From positions 1 to 8,964 of the forward strand of contig CAZNTU010000231.1 in the NCBI GenBank assembly GCA_964575975.1: a stretch of DNA of 8,964 nt, read 5' to 3'. The stretch is from G963674505 sp964575975. Lineage in GTDB: Bacteria; Desulfobacterota; Desulfobacteria; Desulfobacterales; SKZT01. Below, piece after piece: positions 1 to 6,656 of this stretch. Positions within the stretch are counted from its first letter, which is position 1. Each line of letters opens with the position of its first letter. The notes under the pieces were generated by a model, which ran no database searches, was not told where the DNA came from, and saw only the letters and a list, made by a program, of their open reading frames with translations. Both the position numbers and the translations under genes were made by a program.

Positions 1-1814
1 GACATGATGAAGTCGGAGATATCCCGCACGACCAGGTCCGTCTCCTCGACGGCCGCGCCGGTCGGAAGAGCTACGGTCACGTGGTACCGGTAATAGTTGC
101 CCGGAAAGAATTTCACCTTTATCAATGGCGCGATTCCGGTCACCGAAAGGACCAGGATCGCCATTGAGACCGCGAAAAGGGCGAAAATTCCGAAAAAAGT
201 GGACGGCTTGTGCTTTAACAGCCTTTCCAGGGCGAAACGGTATATTTTCCACAGGGGGGCGAAAATTCCCGTTCTCAAATGGCTGTATGGATCCTTTCGA
301 CCTTCATCGGGCAGTTTCCCGTTGATGGTCTCCGGTTTCGGTCCCCAATCAAGGATGTGGATGGGGAGAATGAACAGGGCTTCCACGACAGAGGCGAAAA
401 GCGCGAAGGATACGGTCTGGGGAATGACGGAGAAGAAGTCGCCGGTGGAGCCGGTCATGACGAGCATGGGAAGGAACGCAAGAATCGTGGTCAAGGCCGA
501 CGCCACCACCGGGAGAAAGACTTCGGCCGTCCCATCGACGACGGCCTCGGTTTTTCCTTTGCCCATTTGAATGTGTCTGAAAACGTTCTCGATTATGATG
601 ACCGCGTCGTCGACTATAATGCCGGTGACCAGGACGAACGCGAAAAGGCTGATCGTGTTCAGCGTGACACCGGAGACGTACATGATGGTAATGGTGGTCA
701 AAAAGGAGAACGGAATTCCCACGGCCGCCAGCATGGCGTTTCGGAAGCCCATGGTCCCCCAGAGAACCGCCATGACCAGCGCCATTCCAAGAATCAGATT
801 GCCGCCCAGCGTTTTCACGGACATGTTGATTTCGAAGGTGGAGTCCTTGTTGAAAACGATCCCGAGGCCGTCCTGCTCGTGCAGTTTTTCGAAATCGCGG
901 GAGACGGTCTTCACCTTTTCGGCGATGGTCACCGCGTTGCCGCTGTCTTCCTTGACCACGATTAGCCGAAGCGCGTCGCGGCCGTCGACCGAGGGTATTC
1001 TGGACGGATCGCGATAGCTTAGGCGGGCTGTAGTGACCAAGTCCGCGACACGGACGAAGTTGCCGTCGCCGTCGCGGCGCACCACGATTTTCAAGACTTC
1101 CTGCTGGGAGGCGAGACTGTTCCCGGCGTCGAGCATGTATTCCGACGCTCCGGCCCGAAACCGTCCGGTGGGGATTTTCGTGTTGGCCGAAAGAATGGCG
1201 TCGGCGGCCTGGTCGAAGGTGATCCCGAATTTCCTGAGCTTCTCCGGGTCAAGGGACACGTGGAATTCCCTTTCGAATTCGCCGACTATTTCGACGCTTC
1301 TTACGTCGGGGATGCCCAATATTCTGGTTTTGAGTTCGTCCGCGTAGAGTTTCAAACTTTTCTGGGGCATGTCCCCGGTTATGTTGACTACGACGACGGG
1401 GATCCATTTGTGGGTGTCTATGTAGATGAACCTGGGATCCTCGGTGGCTGCGGGAAGTTCGTTCTTGATGTTCAGGACCCGAAAGCGAAGTTCGTCGTAC
1501 AGATCCTCGTAGTCCACGTCGTCCAGAAATTTGACGGTGACGGAGGAGAAGTTTCGATAGGATTGGGACTGGATAAACTCCACCGATTCCATGTCGTCCA
1601 AAGCGTCCTCGATCTCCTTCGTCACCAGCTGTTCGACGTCTTCGGCCGACGCCCCGTAGTAGGTCGTATAGATGAAAACCTTGCCGATGTCCACGACGGG
1701 CATGTTTTCAACCGGGATGGAAAGAAGGCTGAAAGCTCCGGCGACAACAAGTGTGACGAAAACAACGTTCAGAAAAACGCATTGGCTCAGGGTGAATTTA
1801 ACGACGGATTTCAC
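1..1814 (-). CDS. RND efflux transporter permease subunit (AcrB/HAE1-like), C-terminus cut by left edge
   Basis: Inner-membrane proton-driven pump subunit of a tripartite efflux system. About 604 codons are visible of roughly 1,030 usual for the family. It starts at a GTG (1814-1812) whose bases form a GTGA overlap with the stop of the adaptor gene, which decides the start. Visible order: N-terminal TM1 (about residues 8-30, after MKSVVKFTLSQ), the first periplasmic porter domain, then the TM2-TM6 block. TM4 carries GIIVDDAVIIIENV, with the adjacent Asp pair D402-D403 at 606-611, matching the proton-relay aspartates of AcrB. After TM6 comes IPQTVSFALFASVVEALFI then LPIH, a wording typical of a non-AcrB subgroup of HAE1 pumps. 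The last visible part (FFPGNYYRYHV, then VEETDLVVRDIS) is the start of the second porter region. Substrate cannot be read from the sequence. No stop or frameshift is seen. Family assignment is firm; subfamily and substrate are not. Confidence 0.95.
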   Translation of the reverse strand, partial: MKSVVKFTLSQCVFLNVVFVTLVVAGAFSLLSIPVENMPVVDIGKVFIYTTYYGASAEDVEQLVTKEIEDALDDMESVEFIQSQSYRNFSSVTVKFLDDVDYEDLYDELRFRVLNIKNELPAATEDPRFIYIDTHKWIPVVVVNITGDMPQKSLKLYADELKTRILGIPDVRSVEIVGEFEREFHVSLDPEKLRKFGITFDQAADAILSANTKIPTGRFRAGASEYMLDAGNSLASQQEVLKIVVRRDGDGNFVRVADLVTTARLSYRDPSRIPSVDGRDALRLIVVKEDSGNAVTIAEKVKTVSRDFEKLHEQDGLGIVFNKDSTFEINMSVKTLGGNLILGMALVMAVLWGTMGFRNAMLAAVGIPFSFLTTITIMYVSGVTLNTISLFAFVLVTGIIVDDAVIIIENVFRHIQMGKGKTEAVVDGTAEVFLPVVASALTTILAFLPMLVMTGSTGDFFSVIPQTVSFALFASVVEALFILPIHILDWGPKPETINGKLPDEGRKDPYSHLRTGIFAPLWKIYRFALERLLKHKPSTFFGIFALFAVSMAILVLSVTGIAPLIKVKFFPGNYYRYHVTVALPTGAAVEETDLVVRDISDFIM

Positions 1815-2851
1815 GGCGATTCGGGACGGGTCAGTCGGGTTCCGGGTTGGAGCTTGGGGTCGTCGGCGATCAACAGGCGACCGTCGGCTTCTCCAATGAC
1901 AAGAACGTTTATTTTCTCGCCCGAGGCTTCGATCGTCACCCTGGGATTTTCGTACCGGCTGACCATGGCTTCCTTGGGCACCTGGATTCCGGCGGAGGGA
2001 AGCTTCAATGCCATCGAAAATTCGAGCCCGCCTCGTTTTTCTCCGCCGTAGTCGGGCAGTACAAGCTGAATGCCCAACTTGCGGGTTCTTTCGTCGAACT
2101 CGGGGTTTATCCACCTGATCGAAGCAAAGACGGGCTTTCGTTCCAGGAATGCGGGGAATTTATCCGGAAGCGCCCGCAACTGCTCGAGTTCGTCTCCCGA
2201 GACGGAAAGGGGGACGACCAGTTCGCGGAAGTCGGAGGCTTTTGCCAAGGGCGCGCCCGGCAGCACGTGTTCCCCCGACTCGACCGTCTTGCCCGAGATT
2301 GTCCAGCCTTTCGGGGCATGGATTCGATAGCGGCTTTTTCTTTCCAGAAGTTGGTCTATGGTATTTTTCAGCTTGTCGATTTCGATCGCGGCCGCTTCCT
2401 TTTCGAACCTGCCTTGGATGAAAAGCAATTCGGCTTCGTCTCGCTTGACCTCGGTGGCCCTGTCGCCCTTGTGAAGGGCGTCGATGCGCCGAAATTCCTT
2501 TTCGAGGTGGGCGAGGCGGTTTTCGGCCTTGTCGCGGGTGTTTTCGAGAACCCGGAGCGAATGCCGTGCCCCTTGGATTTCGAAATCGATGAACACGGGG
2601 TCCAGTTCGACCAGCGGGCTTTCGCCTGCGACGTCGCCCACTTCGTAGTTGACCTTCAGGACTTTTCCGGAGATTTCGGAGGATATGGTCATACTGGAGA
2701 TGCTTCGCGTGTATCCGGAGAGGGTGGTTTCCTTGGACGCGCGTTCTACCAGGAGGACTTGCTCGTTCGACAACGACTCGCGCCCGTAAAGAACGAGCAG
2801 GAAAAAAAACGCGAAAACGACCGCCTGCGAGAGTCCCGACAGATTGTTCAT
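1811..2851 (-). CDS. Periplasmic adaptor (membrane fusion) subunit of RND efflux system, HlyD/AcrA-like
   Basis: The 346-aa product bridges the RND permease to an outer-membrane channel. A hydrophobic N-terminus (residues about 9-22, AVVFAFFFLLVLYG) serves as signal peptide or anchor. The first lipoyl/barrel-sandwich half is at about 52-84 (ISSEISGKVLKVNYEVGD). A charged helical hairpin spans about 92-172, rich in Leu, Glu, Lys and Arg. The second lipoyl half is at about 174-205 (IHAPKGWTISGKTVESGEHV), followed by a beta-barrel and membrane-proximal region. Length suits a short RND adaptor. The ATG at 2851 has no clear Shine-Dalgarno. The frame stays open upstream (VKENGWRIL before the ATG) but offers no better ATG, so the exact start is uncertain. 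The stop overlaps the permease start as GTGA, indicating translational coupling. No outer-membrane factor is in view. An inverted repeat lies 50-92 bases upstream and may control this operon. Confidence 0.92.
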   Translation of the reverse strand: MNNLSGLSQAVVFAFFFLLVLYGRESLSNEQVLLVERASKETTLSGYTRSISSMTISSEISGKVLKVNYEVGDVAGESPLVELDPVFIDFEIQGARHSLRVLENTRDKAENRLAHLEKEFRRIDALHKGDRATEVKRDEAELLFIQGRFEKEAAAIEIDKLKNTIDQLLERKSRYRIHAPKGWTISGKTVESGEHVLPGAPLAKASDFRELVVPLSVSGDELEQLRALPDKFPAFLERKPVFASIRWINPEFDERTRKLGIQLVLPDYGGEKRGGLEFSMALKLPSAGIQVPKEAMVSRYENPRVTIEASGEKINVLVIGEADGRLLIADDPKLQPGTRLTRPESP

Positions 2852-2900
2852 AAGAATACGCCAACCGTTCTCTTTGACTTTCAGAAACGAAAAGACAGAT

Positions 2901-2943
2901 AATATACCGCGCGACTCGCACGCGTTTTACCGCGCGGTATATT
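2901..2943. promoter_or_regulatory. Perfect 13-bp inverted repeat, candidate operator upstream of the efflux operon
   Basis: Arms AATATACCGCGCG (2901-2913) and CGCGCGGTATATT (2931-2943) are exact reverse complements separated by 17 bases. The right arm also lies in a self-complementary 12-mer, TACCGCGCGGTA (2928-2939), and its half TACCGCGCG recurs directly at 2905-2913, 23 bp away. On the minus strand the outer left arm reads TATATTAT, a possible -10 element for the adaptor gene, although no good -35 is seen. This fits a repressor operator covering a promoter. A stem-loop ending the upstream winged-helix gene is the alternative, but no solid T-run follows on the minus strand. The repeat is seen directly; the function is inferred. 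Confidence 0.6.
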
Positions 2944-2984
2944 TGCCGTGTGGAGTTGTTACGCTGCGGTTTGCGTAAGGAATA

Positions 2985-3344
2985 TCAAGACGCCATATAA
3001 ACGCCGCGACTTTTGGGCTTGATTTTCCCCAGCTTGTTTAGCCGGAACACAATATTTCGCAGCTTCTTTTCGTTGAAACCGGTTTGTTCCTGCAACTCCG
3101 AAAAACGAATGCCTTCGTCGGCCTCTTGAATCACCTCCAATACGACACCCGATGCCGTATTGCCGAACCGGCTCCGGTATCCGCCTCCCATTTTCCTGCT
3201 GTTAACATGCGAAATCAAGGTTTCCAGACGGTCCATCTTTGCGTTGAGCCGGTCCATGTCCTTTTTTGTCGGTATATTGTAGTACCGCAAAAAATATTTT
3301 ACCATCGTGTCGAAACTCTTGGGCCTTGCGTTTTTTTGAGCCAT
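2985..3344 (-). CDS. Small winged helix-turn-helix protein with N-terminal coiled coil (putative regulator)
   Basis: The 119-aa basic protein has three visible parts. Residues 10-27 (SFDTMVKYFLRYYNIPTK) look helical. Residues about 28-47 (KDMDRLNAKMDRLETLISHV) show a heptad-like spacing fit for a short coiled coil. A basic Gly/Ser/Arg linker follows at 48-65. The C-terminal part, about 66-119, reads as a winged helix: helix 66-75, FSELQEQTGF at 81-90, recognition helix NEKKLRNIVFRLNKLG at 91-106, and wing KIKPKSRGVY at 107-116. No ligand or receiver domain is present. I recall proteins of this layout in deltaproteobacteria, with no established function known to me. The start ATG has a strong GGAGGA Shine-Dalgarno seven bases upstream. 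It sits 133 bases before the efflux adaptor on the same strand, so it could regulate the pump or simply be its neighbour. DNA binding is inferred from the fold only. Confidence 0.85.
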   Translation of the reverse strand: MAQKNARPKSFDTMVKYFLRYYNIPTKKDMDRLNAKMDRLETLISHVNSRKMGGGYRSRFGNTASGVVLEVIQEADEGIRFSELQEQTGFNEKKLRNIVFRLNKLGKIKPKSRGVYMAS

Positions 3345-3350
3345 TTTTAT

Positions 3351-3356
3351 TCCTCC
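3351..3356 (-). promoter_or_regulatory. Strong Shine-Dalgarno of the winged-helix gene
   Basis: The minus strand reads GGAGGA, seven bases before the ATG at 3344. It fixes the start of the small regulator gene and suggests efficient translation. Confidence 0.8.
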
Positions 3357-3440
3357 GCCATATTGGATTTATCAGCCTTGAATCTGATTTCGGCAACTTT
3401 GAAAACATTGGGACCATACCCCGTTTTAGACTGATATTCG

Positions 3441-3468
3441 AAAATAACGAGTCATAATCCAAAGTCAA
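3441..3468 (-). promoter_or_regulatory. Candidate sigma-70 promoter of the winged-helix gene
   Basis: On the minus strand TTGACT (3468-3463) is followed after 16 bases by TATTTT (3446-3441). The -35 matches the consensus at five of six places and the -10 at four of six. It would start transcription about 90 bases before the ATG at 3344. Position and spacing fit; no experimental support is implied. Confidence 0.45.
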
Positions 3469-3691
3469 GGAACCCGAGATATAAGTTGTTGAAATTTGTC
3501 GAAAAATATAAAAATTTCGATATCGTCCAATGCGAGCGGGCCGAATCTCAAGTTTTAGCTTGCCGTAGCTTTCGGCATATGCTAGAGGGATAGATTGTTC
3601 AAGGTCTCGAGGACATTTCCTCGACGAAAAAACAGTGGCGGATTTTTAACGCGAGCTTCGAGCTTACTCTAAAAACGAAAAACTATAGACA

Positions 3692-5224
3692 GTGGCTGAG
3701 AATTTCAAAAACGAATCGACGGGCATTCACCGCGTTTGGCGGAAAATGAGCTTGAGGACCCGAATATACGTCATATTGACGGCCCTTGTGGTTGTCCCTT
3801 TGTGTGCCGGCACGGGCATGATATGGTATACGCTGACGATGGAACGTATATTGACCAGAATCATCGAGAAGGACTTGCGGGCTTTTCAGACGGCCGAAAG
3901 CCTGGAGATAGCGCTGGTCAATCAGAAGGGATTCGTTTCGTACTATTTTCTCGACGGGGACCCGGATTGGCTGAGGCAGCTGGGCGAGTACCGCCAGATT
4001 TTCAAGGAAAGACTCGAGCAAGCGAGCATGTTGGCCGACACGCCCGAGCAAAAGGAGGCCATTTCCAAAATCGAGAAGGAGTACCTCCTCTACGTGAACG
4101 CCAAGGACAAGGTGATCGATTTTTATCTGAAAGGACGGCGCGAGGAAGGGACGAAGCTTCACACCCAAGTGCGCGGATTGTTCTCCAAGCTTCTGGAACT
4201 GTGCCAGGCGTACAGAAACATTCATACGAAAAACATCGTCAACGAGAAAAGGGCCGCCCAGGTGGAGGCGGAGCGACTTCGAATCGGTCTCGTGGGGGCC
4301 ATACTCATTGTTTTTTTCATGGCCTCTCTGCTGGTGTTGGTGCTGATCAGGCAAATATTCAACCCCGTAATGGAAATCACCCGGGAGGCGGATAGGGAAG
4401 GGGGATTGCATCTTCCAAGAAACGAAATCATGGCCTTGAGCAAAAGCGTGCGGGGATTGATCGAGGACATGGACACGACCCATTCCGAACTCGAAAAAAG
4501 CAGGGAGCATCTTCTCCATTCCGAAAAAATGGCCATGGTGGGAAAGCTCGCGGCGGGGATGGCCCACAGCATCAGGAACCCTTTCACGTCGATCAAGATG
4601 AGATTGTTTTCCCTGAGCAGAAGCTCCAACATGTCCGATACGCAAAGGGACGACATCAACGTCATTTCGGAGGAAATCCGGCACATCGACACGATCGTGC
4701 AGAATTTTCTCGAGTTTTCGAGGCCCCCCCGTCTGAAGAAGAGGGTGATAAGCCCCTCCCGCGTCGTGGATTCCGCGATCCAGCTTCTGGAACGTCGCTT
4801 GAAAAGCTATGACGTGGAGGTCAGCATTGTACGGGAAAAAATGGCGCCGGAAACTATGGCGGACCCCGAGCAATTGAAAGAGGTGTTCGTCAACTTGGTG
4901 GTCAATGCCTGCGAAGCCATGAAAAACGGGGGCATGATCGTCATCACAGAGGAGGAGGTCTGCAGGGAAGTCGGAAAACGCTGGATCGTGATCAGGGTCG
5001 GCGACAACGGACCCGGCATTCCCCCGGCGATCTGCCGGAAAATTTTCCAGCCTTTCTATTCCACCAAGGAGGAGGGAACCGGATTGGGTCTCAGCATCGT
5101 TTCCCGGATAATCGAGGAGCACGAGGGGATCATCGAGGTGGATTCGAATGAAGGCAGGGGGACGACATTTACCATATCTTTGCCGGTAAAGGAGACTGGC
5201 TTTGGGCAAGATTCTTATAATTGA
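3692..5224 (+). CDS. Membrane-bound sensor histidine kinase, NtrB/ZraS-like
   Basis: The 510-aa inner-membrane kinase is partner of the following response regulator. TM1 is at about 25-46. A helical periplasmic sensor domain of about 150 residues follows (LVNQKGFVSYYFLDGDPDWL is its most distinctive part). TM2 is at about 198-219 and a HAMP-like linker at about 220-265. A HisKA dimerisation domain has H292 in AHSIRNP, and a HATPase domain has the N box at N401-N405, DNGPG at 438-442 and GTGLGL at 462-467. The residue after H292 is Ser rather than Glu or Asp. The frame opens after a TAG at 3686. I take GTG 3692, although it lacks a Shine-Dalgarno. ATG 3746 (residue 19), preceded by GGCGGA, is a fair alternative and would leave TM1 intact. 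The stop overlaps the regulator start by 23 bases. The signal sensed is unknown. Confidence 0.93.
   Translation: MAENFKNESTGIHRVWRKMSLRTRIYVILTALVVVPLCAGTGMIWYTLTMERILTRIIEKDLRAFQTAESLEIALVNQKGFVSYYFLDGDPDWLRQLGEYRQIFKERLEQASMLADTPEQKEAISKIEKEYLLYVNAKDKVIDFYLKGRREEGTKLHTQVRGLFSKLLELCQAYRNIHTKNIVNEKRAAQVEAERLRIGLVGAILIVFFMASLLVLVLIRQIFNPVMEITREADREGGLHLPRNEIMALSKSVRGLIEDMDTTHSELEKSREHLLHSEKMAMVGKLAAGMAHSIRNPFTSIKMRLFSLSRSSNMSDTQRDDINVISEEIRHIDTIVQNFLEFSRPPRLKKRVISPSRVVDSAIQLLERRLKSYDVEVSIVREKMAPETMADPEQLKEVFVNLVVNACEAMKNGGMIVITEEEVCREVGKRWIVIRVGDNGPGIPPAICRKIFQPFYSTKEEGTGLGLSIVSRIIEEHEGIIEVDSNEGRGTTFTISLPVKETGFGQDSYN
5191..5194 (+). promoter_or_regulatory. Shine-Dalgarno GGAG deciding the TTG start of the response regulator
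   Basis: AAAGGAG lies inside the kinase coding sequence, with seven bases between GGAG and the TTG at 5202. It supports that rare start codon and implies translation coupled to the kinase. Confidence 0.75.
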
Positions 5225-6635
5225 CGACGACGATCAGCTTCGCACGAGTTTCGAGAAGCTCCTGAGGATGGAGAATTATCGGGTGCAAAGCGCGGCGTCG
5301 GGGGAATCGGGGCTTGCGATGATCGCAAAGGAATCCCCCGATTTGGTGATTTTGGACATGCGGCTTCCCGGAATGAACGGCTTCGAGGTCTTCCAGGAAA
5401 TCCATCGCAAGGATCCAAAGCTTCCCGTTATTATAATGACCGCCTACGGGACCACGGAGACCGCGATCAAGGCCACGAAAATGGGCGCGTTCGATTACAT
5501 CCTGAAGCCTTTCGACATACCGGACATGCTTTCCTACATCCGGCAGGCCTTGGAGGCGGGTCGGTTCATGAAGTCTCCGGTGGACATGGACGCGTCATCC
5601 GCAAGTTCTTCCCGGGACGCCATTATCGGCCAAAGCCAACCCATGCAGGATGTTTACAAGGCGATCGGCCGGGTGGCGCCGACGGACGCGACGGTGCTGA
5701 TTCGGGGAGACTCGGGCGTGGGAAAGGAACTTGCCGCCCGCGCCGTGTACCAGCACAGCGTCAGGGCGCACAAGCCATTTTTGGTCATCAACTGCGTGGC
5801 GATACCCGAAACTTTGCTGGAAAGCGAGTTGTTCGGCTACGAGAAGGGGGCGTTCACCGGGGCGGCCCACAGAAGGATCGGAAAAATAGAACAGGCCCAC
5901 GGCGGGACCGTTTTTCTGGACGAAATAGGGGACATGCCGTTCAGTCTTCAAGCCAAGATATTGAGACTTCTCCAGGAAAAGAGCGTGGAACGTATCGGCG
6001 GAAGGGCTTCGATTCCCGTGGATGTCCGGATTATCGCCGCCACCAACCGAAACTTGGAGGACGCCATTTCCCGGGGCAAGTTCAGGGAAGACCTCTATTA
6101 TCGCCTGAAGGTGGTGACCATCTGGCTGCCTCCTCTTTGCAAGCGAACCGAGGACATACCGCTCCTGACGGAATATTTTCTGCTGCGCTTTTCCGCCGAG
6201 GCGGGCATGTCCAACCCTGGAATAACGGACGAGGCCAAGGCCATACTCTCCAACTACAGCTGGCCCGGAAACGTCAGGGAGCTGTCGAACACCATTCAAA
6301 AGGCGCTGATCTTCAACAGGGGCGGCCCGTTGACCGGAAGCGACATTTCGCGCGGCATGGACCAGAACGCTCCGTCGGGAATGGCCGCGGCCGAAGGCGA
6401 AGATCCCGAGGAACCTCTGAGGCAGTGGGCCAGAAACGTATTGATCGCGAAGGACGCGGAAAACAAGTTCGACGTCTCCATAGACCGCGTTTCCGCTATC
6501 CTCGTAGGCGAGGCGTTGAGCCTGTCTGGCGGAAACCGGTCCAAGGCCGCCAAGCTGCTGGGGATTTCCAGGCCGACCTTGCACTCGAAGATCGAAAAAT
6601 ACGGGTTGAAAATGGAGACGTCCGTGAAAGAATAA
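5202..6635 (+). CDS. Sigma-54-dependent response regulator, NtrC/AtoC family
   Basis: The 477-aa cytoplasmic activator has three domains. The receiver (1-120) has the acidic cluster D8-D11, phosphoacceptor D52 (in VILDMRLPG), T80 and K102 (LKPFD). The AAA+ domain (about 142-370) has Walker A GDSGVGKE with K175, the GAFTGA loop at 216-221 that contacts sigma-54, and Walker B FLDEIGD with D240-E241. A Fis-type helix-turn-helix lies at about 443-465 (GGNRSKAAKLLGISRPTLHS). All key residues are present, so it should activate RNA polymerase-sigma-54 after phosphorylation by the upstream kinase. The start is TTG with a good Shine-Dalgarno; translation directly gives the conserved GKILIIDDDD. It overlaps the kinase end by 23 bases. 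Target genes are not shown; no strong -24/-12 promoter is seen in the window. Confidence 0.95.
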   Translation: MGKILIIDDDDQLRTSFEKLLRMENYRVQSAASGESGLAMIAKESPDLVILDMRLPGMNGFEVFQEIHRKDPKLPVIIMTAYGTTETAIKATKMGAFDYILKPFDIPDMLSYIRQALEAGRFMKSPVDMDASSASSSRDAIIGQSQPMQDVYKAIGRVAPTDATVLIRGDSGVGKELAARAVYQHSVRAHKPFLVINCVAIPETLLESELFGYEKGAFTGAAHRRIGKIEQAHGGTVFLDEIGDMPFSLQAKILRLLQEKSVERIGGRASIPVDVRIIAATNRNLEDAISRGKFREDLYYRLKVVTIWLPPLCKRTEDIPLLTEYFLLRFSAEAGMSNPGITDEAKAILSNYSWPGNVRELSNTIQKALIFNRGGPLTGSDISRGMDQNAPSGMAAAEGEDPEEPLRQWARNVLIAKDAENKFDVSIDRVSAILVGEALSLSGGNRSKAAKLLGISRPTLHSKIEKYGLKMETSVKE

Positions 6636-6656
6636 AAAACGGAGACTAAAAGCCGT

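Larger units (their letters stand above)
3345..3691. other. Divergent intergenic control region between winged-helix gene and histidine kinase
   Basis: This 347-base AT-rich stretch has no credible gene. It holds the candidate minus-strand promoter at 3441-3468. Further in are an AT-rich inverted repeat (GAAATTT 3491-3497 with AAATTTC 3512-3518, nested with TCGAAA 3499-3504 and TTTCGA 3515-3520), repeated TAGCTT at 3556-3561 and 3566-3571, a 7-bp hairpin TCGAGGA-CATT-TCCTCGA (3607-3624), and a tandem CGAGCTT CGAGCTT (3652-3665). I see no convincing plus-strand sigma-70 or sigma-54 promoter for the kinase; the best pairing, TTGCCG (3560-3565) with TAGAGG (3583-3588), is weak. Confidence 0.6.

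Noticed and set aside
279..965. Plus-strand open frames within the permease and adaptor genes
   Set aside because: They are shadows of the minus-strand RND and adaptor reading frames, which carry the family motifs.
2901..2943. The inverted repeat as an intrinsic terminator of the winged-helix gene
   Set aside because: A 17-base loop and no continuous T-run after the stem on the minus strand make this less likely than an operator, although not excluded.
3683..5209. A 508-codon open frame antisense to the histidine kinase
   Set aside because: The kinase on the plus strand has every expected motif. The antisense text is rich in His, Asp and Arg with no domain, a usual shadow of codon bias.
5595..6584. 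A 329-codon open frame antisense to the response regulator
   Set aside because: It mirrors conserved AAA+ coding sequence and shows no domain of its own.
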